Source: Pirellulaceae bacterium (GTDB lineage: Bacteria; Planctomycetota; Planctomycetia; Pirellulales; Pirellulaceae). From it: a DNA stretch of 64,000 bases. Every line of letters begins with the position of its first letter. The stretch's first letter is position 1. A program made the position numbers and the translations under genes. The stretch is taken from positions 21,195 to 85,194 of the forward strand of contig JANQLU010000021.1 in assembly GCA_028280445.1 (NCBI GenBank), given 5' to 3'. Under the pieces are notes generated by a model. It was not told the origin of the DNA. It saw only the letters and a list, made by a program, of their open reading frames with translations, and did not search any database. This document shows positions 1-8,065 of the stretch, piece after piece.

Positions 1-185
1 CCGTGGTGATTTTCCATCGTGAGACAAGCGATGTTGATATTTTGCAACATGCCGTCGTGGCGAATAAATCTTGTTGGCCGTCGACTGAATGATGGCAACG
101 GAGTAGTTGTTTCAGGCTGACGAACCACTCGCTGCCGCTTCGTACTTGTATTGTCGTTGACGCTACGGCACTTTATCGAGACGCA
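1..185. other. Left edge, no confident gene
   Basis: No open frame of useful length is visible. One plus-strand frame is open from the window edge to a TGA at about 90-92 and would encode the last 30 or so residues of an unidentified protein. A minus-strand ATG near base 50 runs off the edge. Neither can be supported without the adjoining sequence. Confidence 0.3.
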
Positions 186-2282
186 TCAAGGTATTTGTGC
201 ATCGAATTTGTATTGAGGGTTCCGTTTGTAAAACGTTTTGATTTCTTTCAACATTTGTTCGTCAGCGTTTACCAATATCGTTGATTTGGGAGGGTGGAGC
301 AGCAGCCATTGCGTCGAGCCGCCATATTTGATGGCGCCTGGCAGGAACCGCGGTGAAGTCAGTTTTTTGATGTTGAAAAACGATATGTTTTTGCAGTCGA
401 TTGCCAGGCCGGACAATTGAAAATCGAGTAACGAATTCGCCAAAACGGCAATCGGTGCTGAATCTGCGTCGGCGATCAACGAGATTTGAGCCTCTTTTTC
501 TGTGGCCCTGATATATCGGATCACATTGAGAATTTTACTGACACGAATGGCGAGGTTGCAGCGATTGTATCCAAACGTGTAACCGGCTGCTTCACGGCCG
601 TTAGGCACCAGGCGGTTGTTGCCGTCATCGCGCCAATTGATCATGACCGCAATGTTCTCCGTTGTCTTTCGATGCGGCGTGATTTCTCCGAGTTTTCCAG
701 GGGATTTTTCGAATTGCGTGGCACTTCCGTCTGCGCCCAGGAAAATTTCAAATTTCCGACCTCGTTTTGTTGAGTCCAATTTTTTTCGGAACAATACGTC
801 GCATAGAATTCCCGTCTGCTTGCCGACCAGTGTTCCGACAGACCAGTCCGCAGTGAGCTTGTCAAATTTTGCATTTGACTTTTTAAACTCCAGCGGTTCA
901 TTTTGGTGCAAGACGATCGATTGCAAAGCTGGAAGGATCATGGCGCGGCGCCGTCGCTGTTGGTCGGAATACAAGGCGATACCTGACAGCTGTTTGTTGA
1001 AATCCGCAGTCCAATGCCGCAAGATTTTGAATTCGATTTCGTTGCCCCTTGCTCTGAACGGGTTATGTTTTTCGTCAAAGACCGTCAGTTTTTCCCGTTT
1101 CAAGCAAACGATCTCTTGCTCCGTGGTATCTGCATTTTTGGGCAAGATTTTGTACTGTTTCAAAAATCGATATAAAGCCTCGCGGGACTGCTGGTTAAAG
1201 TTGTGGCCAAAATTGATTTTCGAAAAAAGTGAGACGTTGTTTTTTTGCTGGTAGAGTTCATACAGTTGTTGTAGTTCGGGAAAACCTTTTTGCTGCATGG
1301 CTTTGGTCCAGTCGTTGGCAGCGGTTAGCGCCATCGGCTTGGGAGCAAACAGTGCAGCGATTTCAACGTTGCCAGTGTTGACGCGGAGGTTGCAACAGTT
1401 TTCGCAGGTGCAGCCGCCTTGCATGGCCGTCGAAACCATCACGGCTGGAAAAGCTGCCGCGGGGCGCGGATCGATGGCACACAGGATAAACGTCTGGGTT
1501 CCACCGCCGCTGGCGCCCGTCACACCAATACGTTTTGAATCAACATCTGGTAACGAACAAAGAAAATCGAGAGAACGAATCGAATTCCAGGTTTGCAAAC
1601 CCATGATCGATTGCAGGCGCAATTCCGCTTGCGGGCTAAAAAAACCAAACGCGTCCGGCTGGTTCATGTCGGCACGCTGTTTGCGAAAACCATGTGCGAT
1701 CCCATGACTGATTTGCGTGCTGTCGGCATAACCGATCATGTCGTAATGAAAAACGACACAGCCTTTGATGGCCAGGTTGGCGCAGCGCGCCTGCAGCGGA
1801 CTACGAGCGTTGGATTCGAATTTTTCTCCACCAGCAGCGATTTGGCGTTTTACTTCGGCATCCGATGCCCACAGGAATCGTCCATTCGACCAATGGCCGT
1901 GCGGGCTGAGGATGGCAGGACATTTTTTTCCTTGGGCGTTTTTGGGGCGATAAAGGTTGCCGGTTACGTAAAACCCGGGAAAGCTTTGAAAGTAAACTTT
2001 CTCGACTGTGTATTTTCCCATATCGATTTTGCCGTGGACGATAGCGCGAAGTGGAGTTTTGACCGGCATGGGCCAAAGTCCCAGGTGTACCTGCAAGTCT
2101 TGTTTCAGACGTTTGCGTCGCGTTTCCCATTCCCGCAGCGTTTTGGGCGGCGTAAACGGGAAATAGTGATTGAGTGTGCGCAGCTCATCAGCGGCAGCTG
2201 GAGTTTTTGTTTTGTCTTGTGCTGGTAGCGGCCAGGAAATAACGACAAGAAATACAACACCGAGAATCGTGGGACGTATCAT
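186..2282 (-). CDS. Secreted alpha/beta hydrolase, acetyl-xylan-esterase-like
   Basis: The 698-residue product starts with a signal peptide (hydrophobic stretch at about 5-20, Ala-Gln cleavage region). It has an alpha/beta-hydrolase core at about residues 90-390. The nucleophile elbow GASGGG puts Ser at about 258, with an Asp at about 324 (AANDW) and a His at about 360 (FGHNFN) as the likely rest of the triad. HGH at 128-130 is the probable oxyanion region. A Cys-rich loop (GCTCENCC, about 290-297) sits between strands. The C-terminal ~300 residues match no domain I recognise. The family deacetylates or de-esterifies plant or algal polysaccharides in the periplasm; the exact substrate is unknown. 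The ATG start is followed directly by the signal peptide, but the Shine-Dalgarno match is weak and distant. Confidence 0.8.
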   Translation of the reverse strand: MIRPTILGVVFLVVISWPLPAQDKTKTPAAADELRTLNHYFPFTPPKTLREWETRRKRLKQDLQVHLGLWPMPVKTPLRAIVHGKIDMGKYTVEKVYFQSFPGFYVTGNLYRPKNAQGKKCPAILSPHGHWSNGRFLWASDAEVKRQIAAGGEKFESNARSPLQARCANLAIKGCVVFHYDMIGYADSTQISHGIAHGFRKQRADMNQPDAFGFFSPQAELRLQSIMGLQTWNSIRSLDFLCSLPDVDSKRIGVTGASGGGTQTFILCAIDPRPAAAFPAVMVSTAMQGGCTCENCCNLRVNTGNVEIAALFAPKPMALTAANDWTKAMQQKGFPELQQLYELYQQKNNVSLFSKINFGHNFNQQSREALYRFLKQYKILPKNADTTEQEIVCLKREKLTVFDEKHNPFRARGNEIEFKILRHWTADFNKQLSGIALYSDQQRRRRAMILPALQSIVLHQNEPLEFKKSNAKFDKLTADWSVGTLVGKQTGILCDVLFRKKLDSTKRGRKFEIFLGADGSATQFEKSPGKLGEITPHRKTTENIAVMINWRDDGNNRLVPNGREAAGYTFGYNRCNLAIRVSKILNVIRYIRATEKEAQISLIADADSAPIAVLANSLLDFQLSGLAIDCKNISFFNIKKLTSPRFLPGAIKYGGSTQWLLLHPPKSTILVNADEQMLKEIKTFYKRNPQYKFDAQIP

Positions 2283-2392
2283 CGCGATTGAATACCTTGA
2301 TGTGTTGTTGGTTGAAACGGATAGCTAGATGTTAGCTGATCGTTGCAACAAATTCCAATTTGGACCTCGTGGTGGTTGGTGGCAACCACTCA

Positions 2393-2545
2393 TCGTAAGC
2401 GCGAAGCGTGAGCGAGGGACCAGAATCGATGCTGATGTTCTGCTGAACGTGGTCCCTCGCTCCCGCTTCGCGCTTACGATTTCTGTTGTAGGGCCGGTTC
2501 CCACCGGCCAATCCAACAAAAAAGGCCGGTGGGAACCGGCCCTAC
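2393..2545. repeat. Two adjacent interspersed palindromes (families C and B)
   Basis: 2393-2480 is an inverted repeat whose arms read AAGCGCGAAGCGTGAGCGAG and its complement (family C). 2488-2545 is an inverted repeat with arms TAGGGCCGGTTCCCACCGGC (family B). Both families recur elsewhere in the window. They fill the gap between two minus-strand genes, downstream of the Gfo/Idh/MocA gene. Confidence 0.85.
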
Positions 2546-2570
2546 TATTAAGATTTTTTGAAACGATTGA

Positions 2571-4013
2571 TCAGCTTTTTTTTGCGACTTGCTGAACTTC
2601 GAACCCTTTTCGATACTCGCGCGAGAGCATCTGGTTTCCTTTTTCGTGATTGGTAATCTTTTCCGTTTTGGGATCCATTTTGAGATCCGCACCCAACGTC
2701 AATACGGCATCTCGTTTTGCATCGATTCCGTTTGATTTCAGGTGACGGACAATACGTTCAACGGATTCAGCAAACAATTTGTGATTGCCAACGGCTTCCG
2801 TGATTTCTTCGTAACGCACTTGTTTTCCAAGTTGATGCGATAAGCCACCGGTATGGCAAAGGGCACTGGAAAGATGGCCTTCCATAATTTCCCCGTTAAG
2901 TTTCGAGCGATCGCGCGACTCGACAGCTTCGAGGAAATTTTTAAAGTGGTTTCCACCGCCGCCCCAGCTTTTGATTTCTTTTTTATCACTGTCGTAGGCT
3001 TTGGCGCGAGTATAACTCGGGATCACAACATGACCTTTTTCACATTGAATGATGACGCCAATGCCCGATCCGCGAAAGCGATCCATATTTTGACGCCAAC
3101 CTGTTTTGTGAAAGCGGATCGATTTAGGAAGACCCCGCGTTTCAAAAATCAACGGTGCTCCGCCGTAATCGTGCAGCACGGTTTGTGTATTGGGCGTATT
3201 ACCGGCATCGTTGTATCCAAGCCGCCCGCCAATACTCAAAATACGAGGCGACAATTCATCGTAGCCCAAGAACCATCGGGCAATGTCCATTTGATGAATG
3301 CCTTGATTCCCCATATCGCCGTTGCCGGTATTAAAATCCCAGTGCCAATCGTAATGGAGTCGGGGACGATACAGCGATTTTTTTTCAGCCGGTCCACACC
3401 ACAGGTCGTAATTGATGTGGCTGGGAATTTCTAACGGCTTGCGGAGTTTGCCGATCGACTGTCGAGGCTTGAAACAGGTACCGAGGGCATAGAGGATTTT
3501 GCCAAGGTTTCCGTCGCGAACAAACTTCACCGCTTGTTGCAGACTTGGGCTACTGCGAGATTGCGTTCCGCACTGGCACATTTTGTCGTATTTGCGAGCG
3601 GCCTCGGCCAACTGTCGCCCTTCCCACACGTTATGCGAAACTGGTTTTTCGACATACACGTCTTTGCCGGCCTGCATGGCCGCGATCCCGATTAATGAGT
3701 GGGTGTGATTGGGAGTTGCAATGCCAACGGCGTTAATCGATTTGTCTTCGAGCAATTTTCGAAAGTCGACAAATTTTTTGACGTCTCTGTTGCCTGCGCG
3801 ATTATTGAGAACTTTTTCGTCACAGTCACACAGCGCGACCAGATTGTCTTTGAAGCCATTCATGTGAGCGCCGCCGCGCCCGTTGATACCAATGACGGCG
3901 ACATTGATTTTCTCATTGGTACCCAGTATTCGTCCGTAACTCGCCGCGGGCATCGTAATCGCTGCGCCTGCAACGGCTGCCGACTTGACAAAATTTCTTC
4001 GTGTAATCGCCAT
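2571..4013 (-). CDS. Tat-exported Gfo/Idh/MocA family oxidoreductase
   Basis: This is an NAD(P)-dependent sugar or inositol dehydrogenase-like protein. The N-terminus (TRRNFVKSAA...) carries a twin-arginine signal followed by an Ala-rich hydrophobic segment, so it is probably exported folded with its cofactor. A Rossmann motif (VAVIGINGRGG) follows, and the family EKP motif (VYVEKPVSH) is present. The C-terminal half has the alpha/beta domain with the planctomycete-typical GNGDMGNQGIHQMD stretch. I place the start at the ATG at 4013 because AGAGGA lies about eight bases upstream; an in-frame ATG six codons earlier has no such site. Planctomycetes carry many paralogues of this family, so the substrate cannot be named. 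Confidence 0.9.
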   Translation of the reverse strand: MAITRRNFVKSAAVAGAAITMPAASYGRILGTNEKINVAVIGINGRGGAHMNGFKDNLVALCDCDEKVLNNRAGNRDVKKFVDFRKLLEDKSINAVGIATPNHTHSLIGIAAMQAGKDVYVEKPVSHNVWEGRQLAEAARKYDKMCQCGTQSRSSPSLQQAVKFVRDGNLGKILYALGTCFKPRQSIGKLRKPLEIPSHINYDLWCGPAEKKSLYRPRLHYDWHWDFNTGNGDMGNQGIHQMDIARWFLGYDELSPRILSIGGRLGYNDAGNTPNTQTVLHDYGGAPLIFETRGLPKSIRFHKTGWRQNMDRFRGSGIGVIIQCEKGHVVIPSYTRAKAYDSDKKEIKSWGGGGNHFKNFLEAVESRDRSKLNGEIMEGHLSSALCHTGGLSHQLGKQVRYEEITEAVGNHKLFAESVERIVRHLKSNGIDAKRDAVLTLGADLKMDPKTEKITNHEKGNQMLSREYRKGFEVQQVAKKS

Positions 4014-4117
4014 CGTCGAGATCCTCTGCATTTAGTTTTGAGACGTCCATATTTTAAACTAAATACAGTGATCTGGAACTCAACGAATGGTAATTTTTGG
4101 CCAACCCCGAACGCGAT

Positions 4118-4930
4118 TTATTTCGACGCTACGGACTCGCTTTGGGTTGTTTTGATCTTCGTTAGCAATTTTCGAATTGGCTGAACGTTGCAGGCCCGCG
4201 CTGGCCAGGTCGCTTTGATCGGATTTCCTTGATCGGTTTTGATTTGTCCGTCCCACCAGAACCATCCGCCCGAAATCACGCCGACTACTTCGTTTTTTTC
4301 ATTGAAAACCGGTCCGCCGGAGTCGCCCGGCAACAGCGCGACGTCAGCAAAAATCCGGTCGCGGTTGGTCGGATGAGAAGCCGTCGCGGAAAAATGTCGG
4401 ATGCAGCAACCAAGTTTCGATCCGCCTCCCAGACCCGCAAACTCAATTTTTTTGCCATCGGTTAAAGTTTTCGTGGCAACCGTTGCCGGTTTGATATTTT
4501 TCGGTACCCAGACCCAAATGATGGCAACGTCGTTTTCAGCGTCGTCGGCGACGACCTGACAACCGCTGGCAGTTTTTCCGTTTTGATATGTGACTTTGAT
4601 CGATTCGGAAGCTGTCGAGCTTTTTCGCACCAGTCCATCAACTAATTTGATTTGGTTATCGAAAACAACATGATGCGCCGTCAGACAATATCCGAGATAA
4701 CCGCCATAGTACGGTTGGCTTTTGTCAACGCGGATCAGCACGCCTGCGCCGCTGCCGGAATTGGTCGAGATTTTGACAATCGATTGGTGGTGTTCCGACG
4801 CTTGAGTCCAATTCCAAAATCGCGTCTGCTTTCCGACCTGGCCGGAGACAGGTTCAGAGAGGAAAAAAATGCCTAAAACGAACAGCGAGAATAACGTTTT
4901 GGCGAAAATGTTTTGGGCACGAATGTTCAT
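4118..4930 (-). CDS. Secreted trypsin-like serine protease
   Basis: The product is a chymotrypsin-fold protease of about 270 residues after an N-terminal signal peptide (FAKTLFSLFVLGIFFLS). The catalytic triad is visible: His in LTAHHVVF, Asp in ENDVAIIWV and Ser in LPGDSGGPVFN. No PDZ domain follows, so it is a stand-alone peptidase rather than HtrA/DegP. The start at 4930 is chosen because AGGAGGG lies just upstream of that ATG and the signal peptide follows at once; the frame is open for 34 more codons without a good site. The target is unknown. Confidence 0.85.
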   Translation of the reverse strand: MNIRAQNIFAKTLFSLFVLGIFFLSEPVSGQVGKQTRFWNWTQASEHHQSIVKISTNSGSGAGVLIRVDKSQPYYGGYLGYCLTAHHVVFDNQIKLVDGLVRKSSTASESIKVTYQNGKTASGCQVVADDAENDVAIIWVWVPKNIKPATVATKTLTDGKKIEFAGLGGGSKLGCCIRHFSATASHPTNRDRIFADVALLPGDSGGPVFNEKNEVVGVISGGWFWWDGQIKTDQGNPIKATWPARACNVQPIRKLLTKIKTTQSESVASK

Positions 4931-5287
4931 GTTGCCCTCCTGGATTTCTCCTTTGCGTTTGAGGGTCGGCAGGGGCTTCATCGTCGGTGGCAAATCGAGA
5001 CAAACAGATGAGATGAGAGCCCCCGCCCTCAAATGTTTTGTTGTTTTGCCACTGCATTCTATTCGTCGCTAGCACTGGAAAATTGTGAAACAAGGCAACT
5101 GGAGTCCGACAAATCGGATAAAACCCGATGCGAAACCGTTGTCAGACGTTTTTGACAGTTGAGCGCGACACTTGAATTGAACAGCAATGGTCCGTCAAAA
5201 CGAATTACAACACGTTACACGAAGAAGCTTGACCCGTTTTTTAATCCTTTCTAGAATTTGCCAACCTAACACCCGGAAAAAAATGGA
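4931..5287. other. Divergent intergenic region
   Basis: This stretch separates the minus-strand protease from the plus-strand methyltransferase and must hold both promoters. The only clear site is the TTGACC/TAGAAT promoter at 5229-5257. No gene or repeat was found. Confidence 0.5.
5229..5257 (+). promoter_or_regulatory. Sigma-70-like promoter for the methyltransferase gene
   Basis: TTGACC (5229-5234) and TAGAAT (5252-5257) are separated by 17 bases, a near-consensus housekeeping promoter. Transcription would start near 5264, about 25 bases before the ATG at 5288. This is sequence match only. Confidence 0.55.
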
Positions 5288-6253
5288 ATGGAATCCATGA
5301 ACATTCCACGTGCTATCTCGGCGCGCAGCGTGCCTTGCGATTTGTGCGCCTCAAACGATTTTGAAATTGTCAGTCATCTGGATCGGCGTCAAAAACCTTT
5401 GACGACTGTCATTTGTCGAACCTGCGGTCTCGTTTCTCACGAAGACATTCCGAGCGATTTGGAATTAGCCCAATATTATGCCGAGGAGTATCGCAGCGAT
5501 TATCACGGTGAGTATACGCCGTCGCCGCATCGCGTTGTTCGCGCTCAACGTGTCGGGCAGTTATTGCTCCAGGATTTGCTGGATGATCTCAACCCGGACG
5601 ACCATGTTTTTGAAATTGGCGCCGGCATTGGAGGAACAGTTCGAGCTTTTCAGGACGCCGGTTTTACAGCTTCGGGAATCGAACCCGGAAAAGGATTTTG
5701 CGATTACGCTCGCCGGAAAATGGGGGTCGATATTCAACAACAATCATTGGCCGATGTCGAACCAACCCCCAGCTATGATCTTGCACTGCTGGTTCATGTG
5801 ATCGAGCACTTGCGGTCTCCCCGTCAAGCGATTCGCCATATCCGCTCGATTTTGCGACGGGGCGGGTTGTTGTACGTGGAATGTCCCGATTTGGCGCAAA
5901 CGCATGCAGCGCCAAACCGGTTGTTTCACTATGCACATATCTACAATTTTGTTCCCAGCTCACTGCAGGCGTTGTGCGAATCGTGTGGGTTCCGACTGGT
6001 GCGTTCGATCAAAACAAAAGCCAAAGTGATCCGGCATTTGTACCAGGCGATCGATGATACACCCTTGAACATTCGCGATGACGCGTATCAATCGGCGATC
6101 ATCGGTATTTTTCGCTACAACGCACTGACCTATCATTTACGCGGTCAATATTTTACCGATCGATTTCGACGGGCCACCGAACTGTTGGCAACGCGGATGT
6201 TTCCCCGATGGCGTTTGCAAGTTGCTGCGCAGGTTGTAGCGGAGAGGTTGTAG
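5288..6253 (+). CDS. Zinc-motif class I SAM-dependent methyltransferase
   Basis: The N-terminus has a CxxC (CDLC) and a second CxxC (CRTC) about 30 residues apart, a zinc knuckle typical of sugar C-methyltransferase-like proteins. The SAM-binding motif VFEIGAGIGG follows, then the post-motif LLVHVIEHL and the GGLLYVECP strand. It probably methylates a sugar or small metabolite in the cytoplasm; the substrate is unknown. The ATG at 5288 is used, and an ATG three codons later with GGA at good spacing is equally possible. The last codons (QVVAERL) lie inside the G-rich repeat tract at 6233-6298, so the tail may be a repeat-derived extension. Confidence 0.8.
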   Translation: MESMNIPRAISARSVPCDLCASNDFEIVSHLDRRQKPLTTVICRTCGLVSHEDIPSDLELAQYYAEEYRSDYHGEYTPSPHRVVRAQRVGQLLLQDLLDDLNPDDHVFEIGAGIGGTVRAFQDAGFTASGIEPGKGFCDYARRKMGVDIQQQSLADVEPTPSYDLALLVHVIEHLRSPRQAIRHIRSILRRGGLLYVECPDLAQTHAAPNRLFHYAHIYNFVPSSLQALCESCGFRLVRSIKTKAKVIRHLYQAIDDTPLNIRDDAYQSAIIGIFRYNALTYHLRGQYFTDRFRRATELLATRMFPRWRLQVAAQVVAERL

Positions 6254-6465
6254 GAAGAGGTGGTAGGGGAGAGGTTGTAGGTTGTAGTGGGGAGTGTGGG
6301 ATTAGGTCTCACGCAGAGGCGCAGAGACGCAGAGGATGTGCTGAAATAAAATTAAAAGTGCGATCTACTAACCTGATCAAGAAAAATAAAATCATCGCTA
6401 CTCGTTCATCGCTGCTCGAATCACGCTTAAAAAAATCCCTCTGCGTCTCTGCGACTCTGCGTGAG
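6233..6465. repeat. G-rich degenerate tandem tract and family E inverted repeat
   Basis: 6233-6298 is a degenerate array of GAGAGGTTGTAGG-like units covering the methyltransferase stop codon. 6308-6335 and 6438-6465 are the arms of an imperfect inverted repeat (family E, CACGCAGAGGCGCAGAGACG) enclosing about 100 bases. The same family E pair occurs at 12313-12466. Together they occupy the convergent gap before the next minus-strand gene. Confidence 0.8.
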
Positions 6466-6528
6466 ATTTTTCAGGAGCGGATGTCGAAGGCTGATTCGAA
6501 TGAAGATGAAAATGACCGGATTGATTGA

Positions 6529-7656
6529 TTAACCGGTGGTTACCAGTTGCTGGTTGATTTCCTGTTTTGCGGATCCGTTGCGTCCGGACTCTAAACAAGC
6601 ATCCAAAACGATTTGGGTTTTCATTGAAATTTCAGGCCAGTGTTCGTCGACGGTATCGGTGATGACCAGTTCAGAAAAATTGTGGAACAAATTGGCCTCC
6701 TGTGCGTTTGGCGCCCCGTTTCCATGCTCGGCAACCGAATAATGCTGTTCAAAATTTTCCATGCGGAAATCACAACCCTCTTCGACAAATTGTGCGTTGT
6801 TGACAAAAAACGATAGCTGGTTTCCATAAAACGGCAGGACAAAATCAGGGATCTGGAGAAAGCCGTTGGTGCCGCTAACGTTGGCCCATTGTTGCATGGT
6901 GGTTTGAAAACTGTTGTAAAAACTCGCGCTACTGCCGTCCGCCCAAACGAGTTCTCCCGAGAATTCCATGGGAACAGAATACTGTCCTCCGTCGCGGTGA
7001 ATGTCATCCAGGATTCTGCCGCTGACATACTGGGGCAACTCGTAATTCTTGACCCACAACGCGAATCGAATACAGTACCAACCGAGATCGCCCAAAGCAC
7101 CTTGCGGTTCGAGATCACTGGCGGTTCGGATGTTATCCGAGCGAAATTGTTCGGGAGCGTTGAAACTGAAATTCATATGAATTCGTTTGATGTCACCGAC
7201 GCTACGTCCATCATCCAGAACTTTGCGAATTTCCCGATAGCGGTTGCTGTGCATAAACATGACACCATCCATGAATTGCACATTGTTGTCGGCGCAAGCA
7301 TCAATCATTTCGGCCAGATCGGCTGACGAAACCGCACAAGGTTTTTCGCAGAGGACGTGTTTGCCGGCATTGGCCGCTGCGATGACCCATTGTTTTCGAA
7401 TTCCAGTTGGCAAAGGAATATAAATGGCATCGACGTTATTGTCCGCAATCAATTCATCATAGCTGCCATAGGCAACCGGTTTTTCGGCAAAAGGGACAGC
7501 TGCTTGAAGTTCATCAACAAATTGTTGACTGCGTTCCAGATTGCGACTGGCCACCGCGACCACTTGCCCGTTTCCAGCCATTTGAATCGCTTGCCAGTTT
7601 TTATTCGTGATAACGGCCGTACTCAGAATTCCCCAGCGACAGGTGCGAATTGCCAC
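6529..7656 (-). CDS. Gfo/Idh/MocA family oxidoreductase (cytoplasmic)
   Basis: This NAD(P)-dependent dehydrogenase-like protein of about 375 residues has a Rossmann strand-loop at the very N-terminus (CRWGILSTA) and the family EKP motif (HVLCEKPCAV). The alpha/beta C-terminal domain includes GALGDLGWYC. There is no signal peptide, unlike the paralogue at 2571-4013. The start is taken as GTG at 7656 because GGAG lies eight bases upstream and the Rossmann fold begins immediately; the longer frame would add about 40 unlikely residues. It is the last gene of a minus-strand run after the M14 peptidase and a small conserved gene. Substrate unknown. Confidence 0.85.
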   Translation of the reverse strand: MAIRTCRWGILSTAVITNKNWQAIQMAGNGQVVAVASRNLERSQQFVDELQAAVPFAEKPVAYGSYDELIADNNVDAIYIPLPTGIRKQWVIAAANAGKHVLCEKPCAVSSADLAEMIDACADNNVQFMDGVMFMHSNRYREIRKVLDDGRSVGDIKRIHMNFSFNAPEQFRSDNIRTASDLEPQGALGDLGWYCIRFALWVKNYELPQYVSGRILDDIHRDGGQYSVPMEFSGELVWADGSSASFYNSFQTTMQQWANVSGTNGFLQIPDFVLPFYGNQLSFFVNNAQFVEEGCDFRMENFEQHYSVAEHGNGAPNAQEANLFHNFSELVITDTVDEHWPEISMKTQIVLDACLESGRNGSAKQEINQQLVTTG

Positions 7657-7736
7657 GATCAATGCTCCGATTATTTCAGTTTTCAAAACGTGAAACAGCA
7701 TTTTACTCGGCGAACCAAGGGGCGCCGAGTGTCGTT

Positions 7737-8060
7737 CTAGTCTTCGTCGATCGCATCCTTGATAGCGCGCACTTGGCGGCAACGATCGAGAATGATGCCT
7801 TCGATTCTCGAAGTGTCGACATTCAGAAGTTGAGCAATTTTATAGGCAATGTCTAAATCGCGGACGCCTTCGTATTGATTAGTCATTTCGCCATCGACAT
7901 AAATCGTATTTCGATCTTGATCAAAACCTGATTCATATCGATCAGCCAACTCGGCAACCCATTCGTTGGGCACTCCAACCGATTGGCAAAATTCGATCGA
8001 CCAGATTTCGTCGCCCCGGCATTTTTCTAACAACGCCAGGCAGTCAATTTCGCTCAACAT
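7737..8060 (-). CDS. Small acidic protein of unknown function
   Basis: The product is about 107 residues, acidic and soluble, with no signal peptide or membrane segment. It contains a WVAELADRYESGF helix and a C-terminal IAYKIAQLLNVD segment. The ATG at 8060 lies five bases after the stop codon of the M14 peptidase gene, which suggests co-transcription and perhaps translational coupling. I do not recognise the family, though the codon use and predicted helices look like a real gene. Confidence 0.65.
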   Translation of the reverse strand: MLSEIDCLALLEKCRGDEIWSIEFCQSVGVPNEWVAELADRYESGFDQDRNTIYVDGEMTNQYEGVRDLDIAYKIAQLLNVDTSRIEGIILDRCRQVRAIKDAIDED

Positions 8061-8065
8061 CAATT

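Noticed and set aside
616..1254. Plus-strand open frame of 212 codons inside the esterase-like gene
   Set aside because: It is antisense to a gene with a signal peptide and catalytic triad, and its own translation shows no domain or ribosome site.
2853..3434. Plus-strand open frame of 193 codons
   Set aside because: It is the shadow of the Tat-exported oxidoreductase gene, whose motifs are clear on the minus strand.
4118..4930. HtrA/DegP protease
   Set aside because: The catalytic triad is present but there is no PDZ domain after it.
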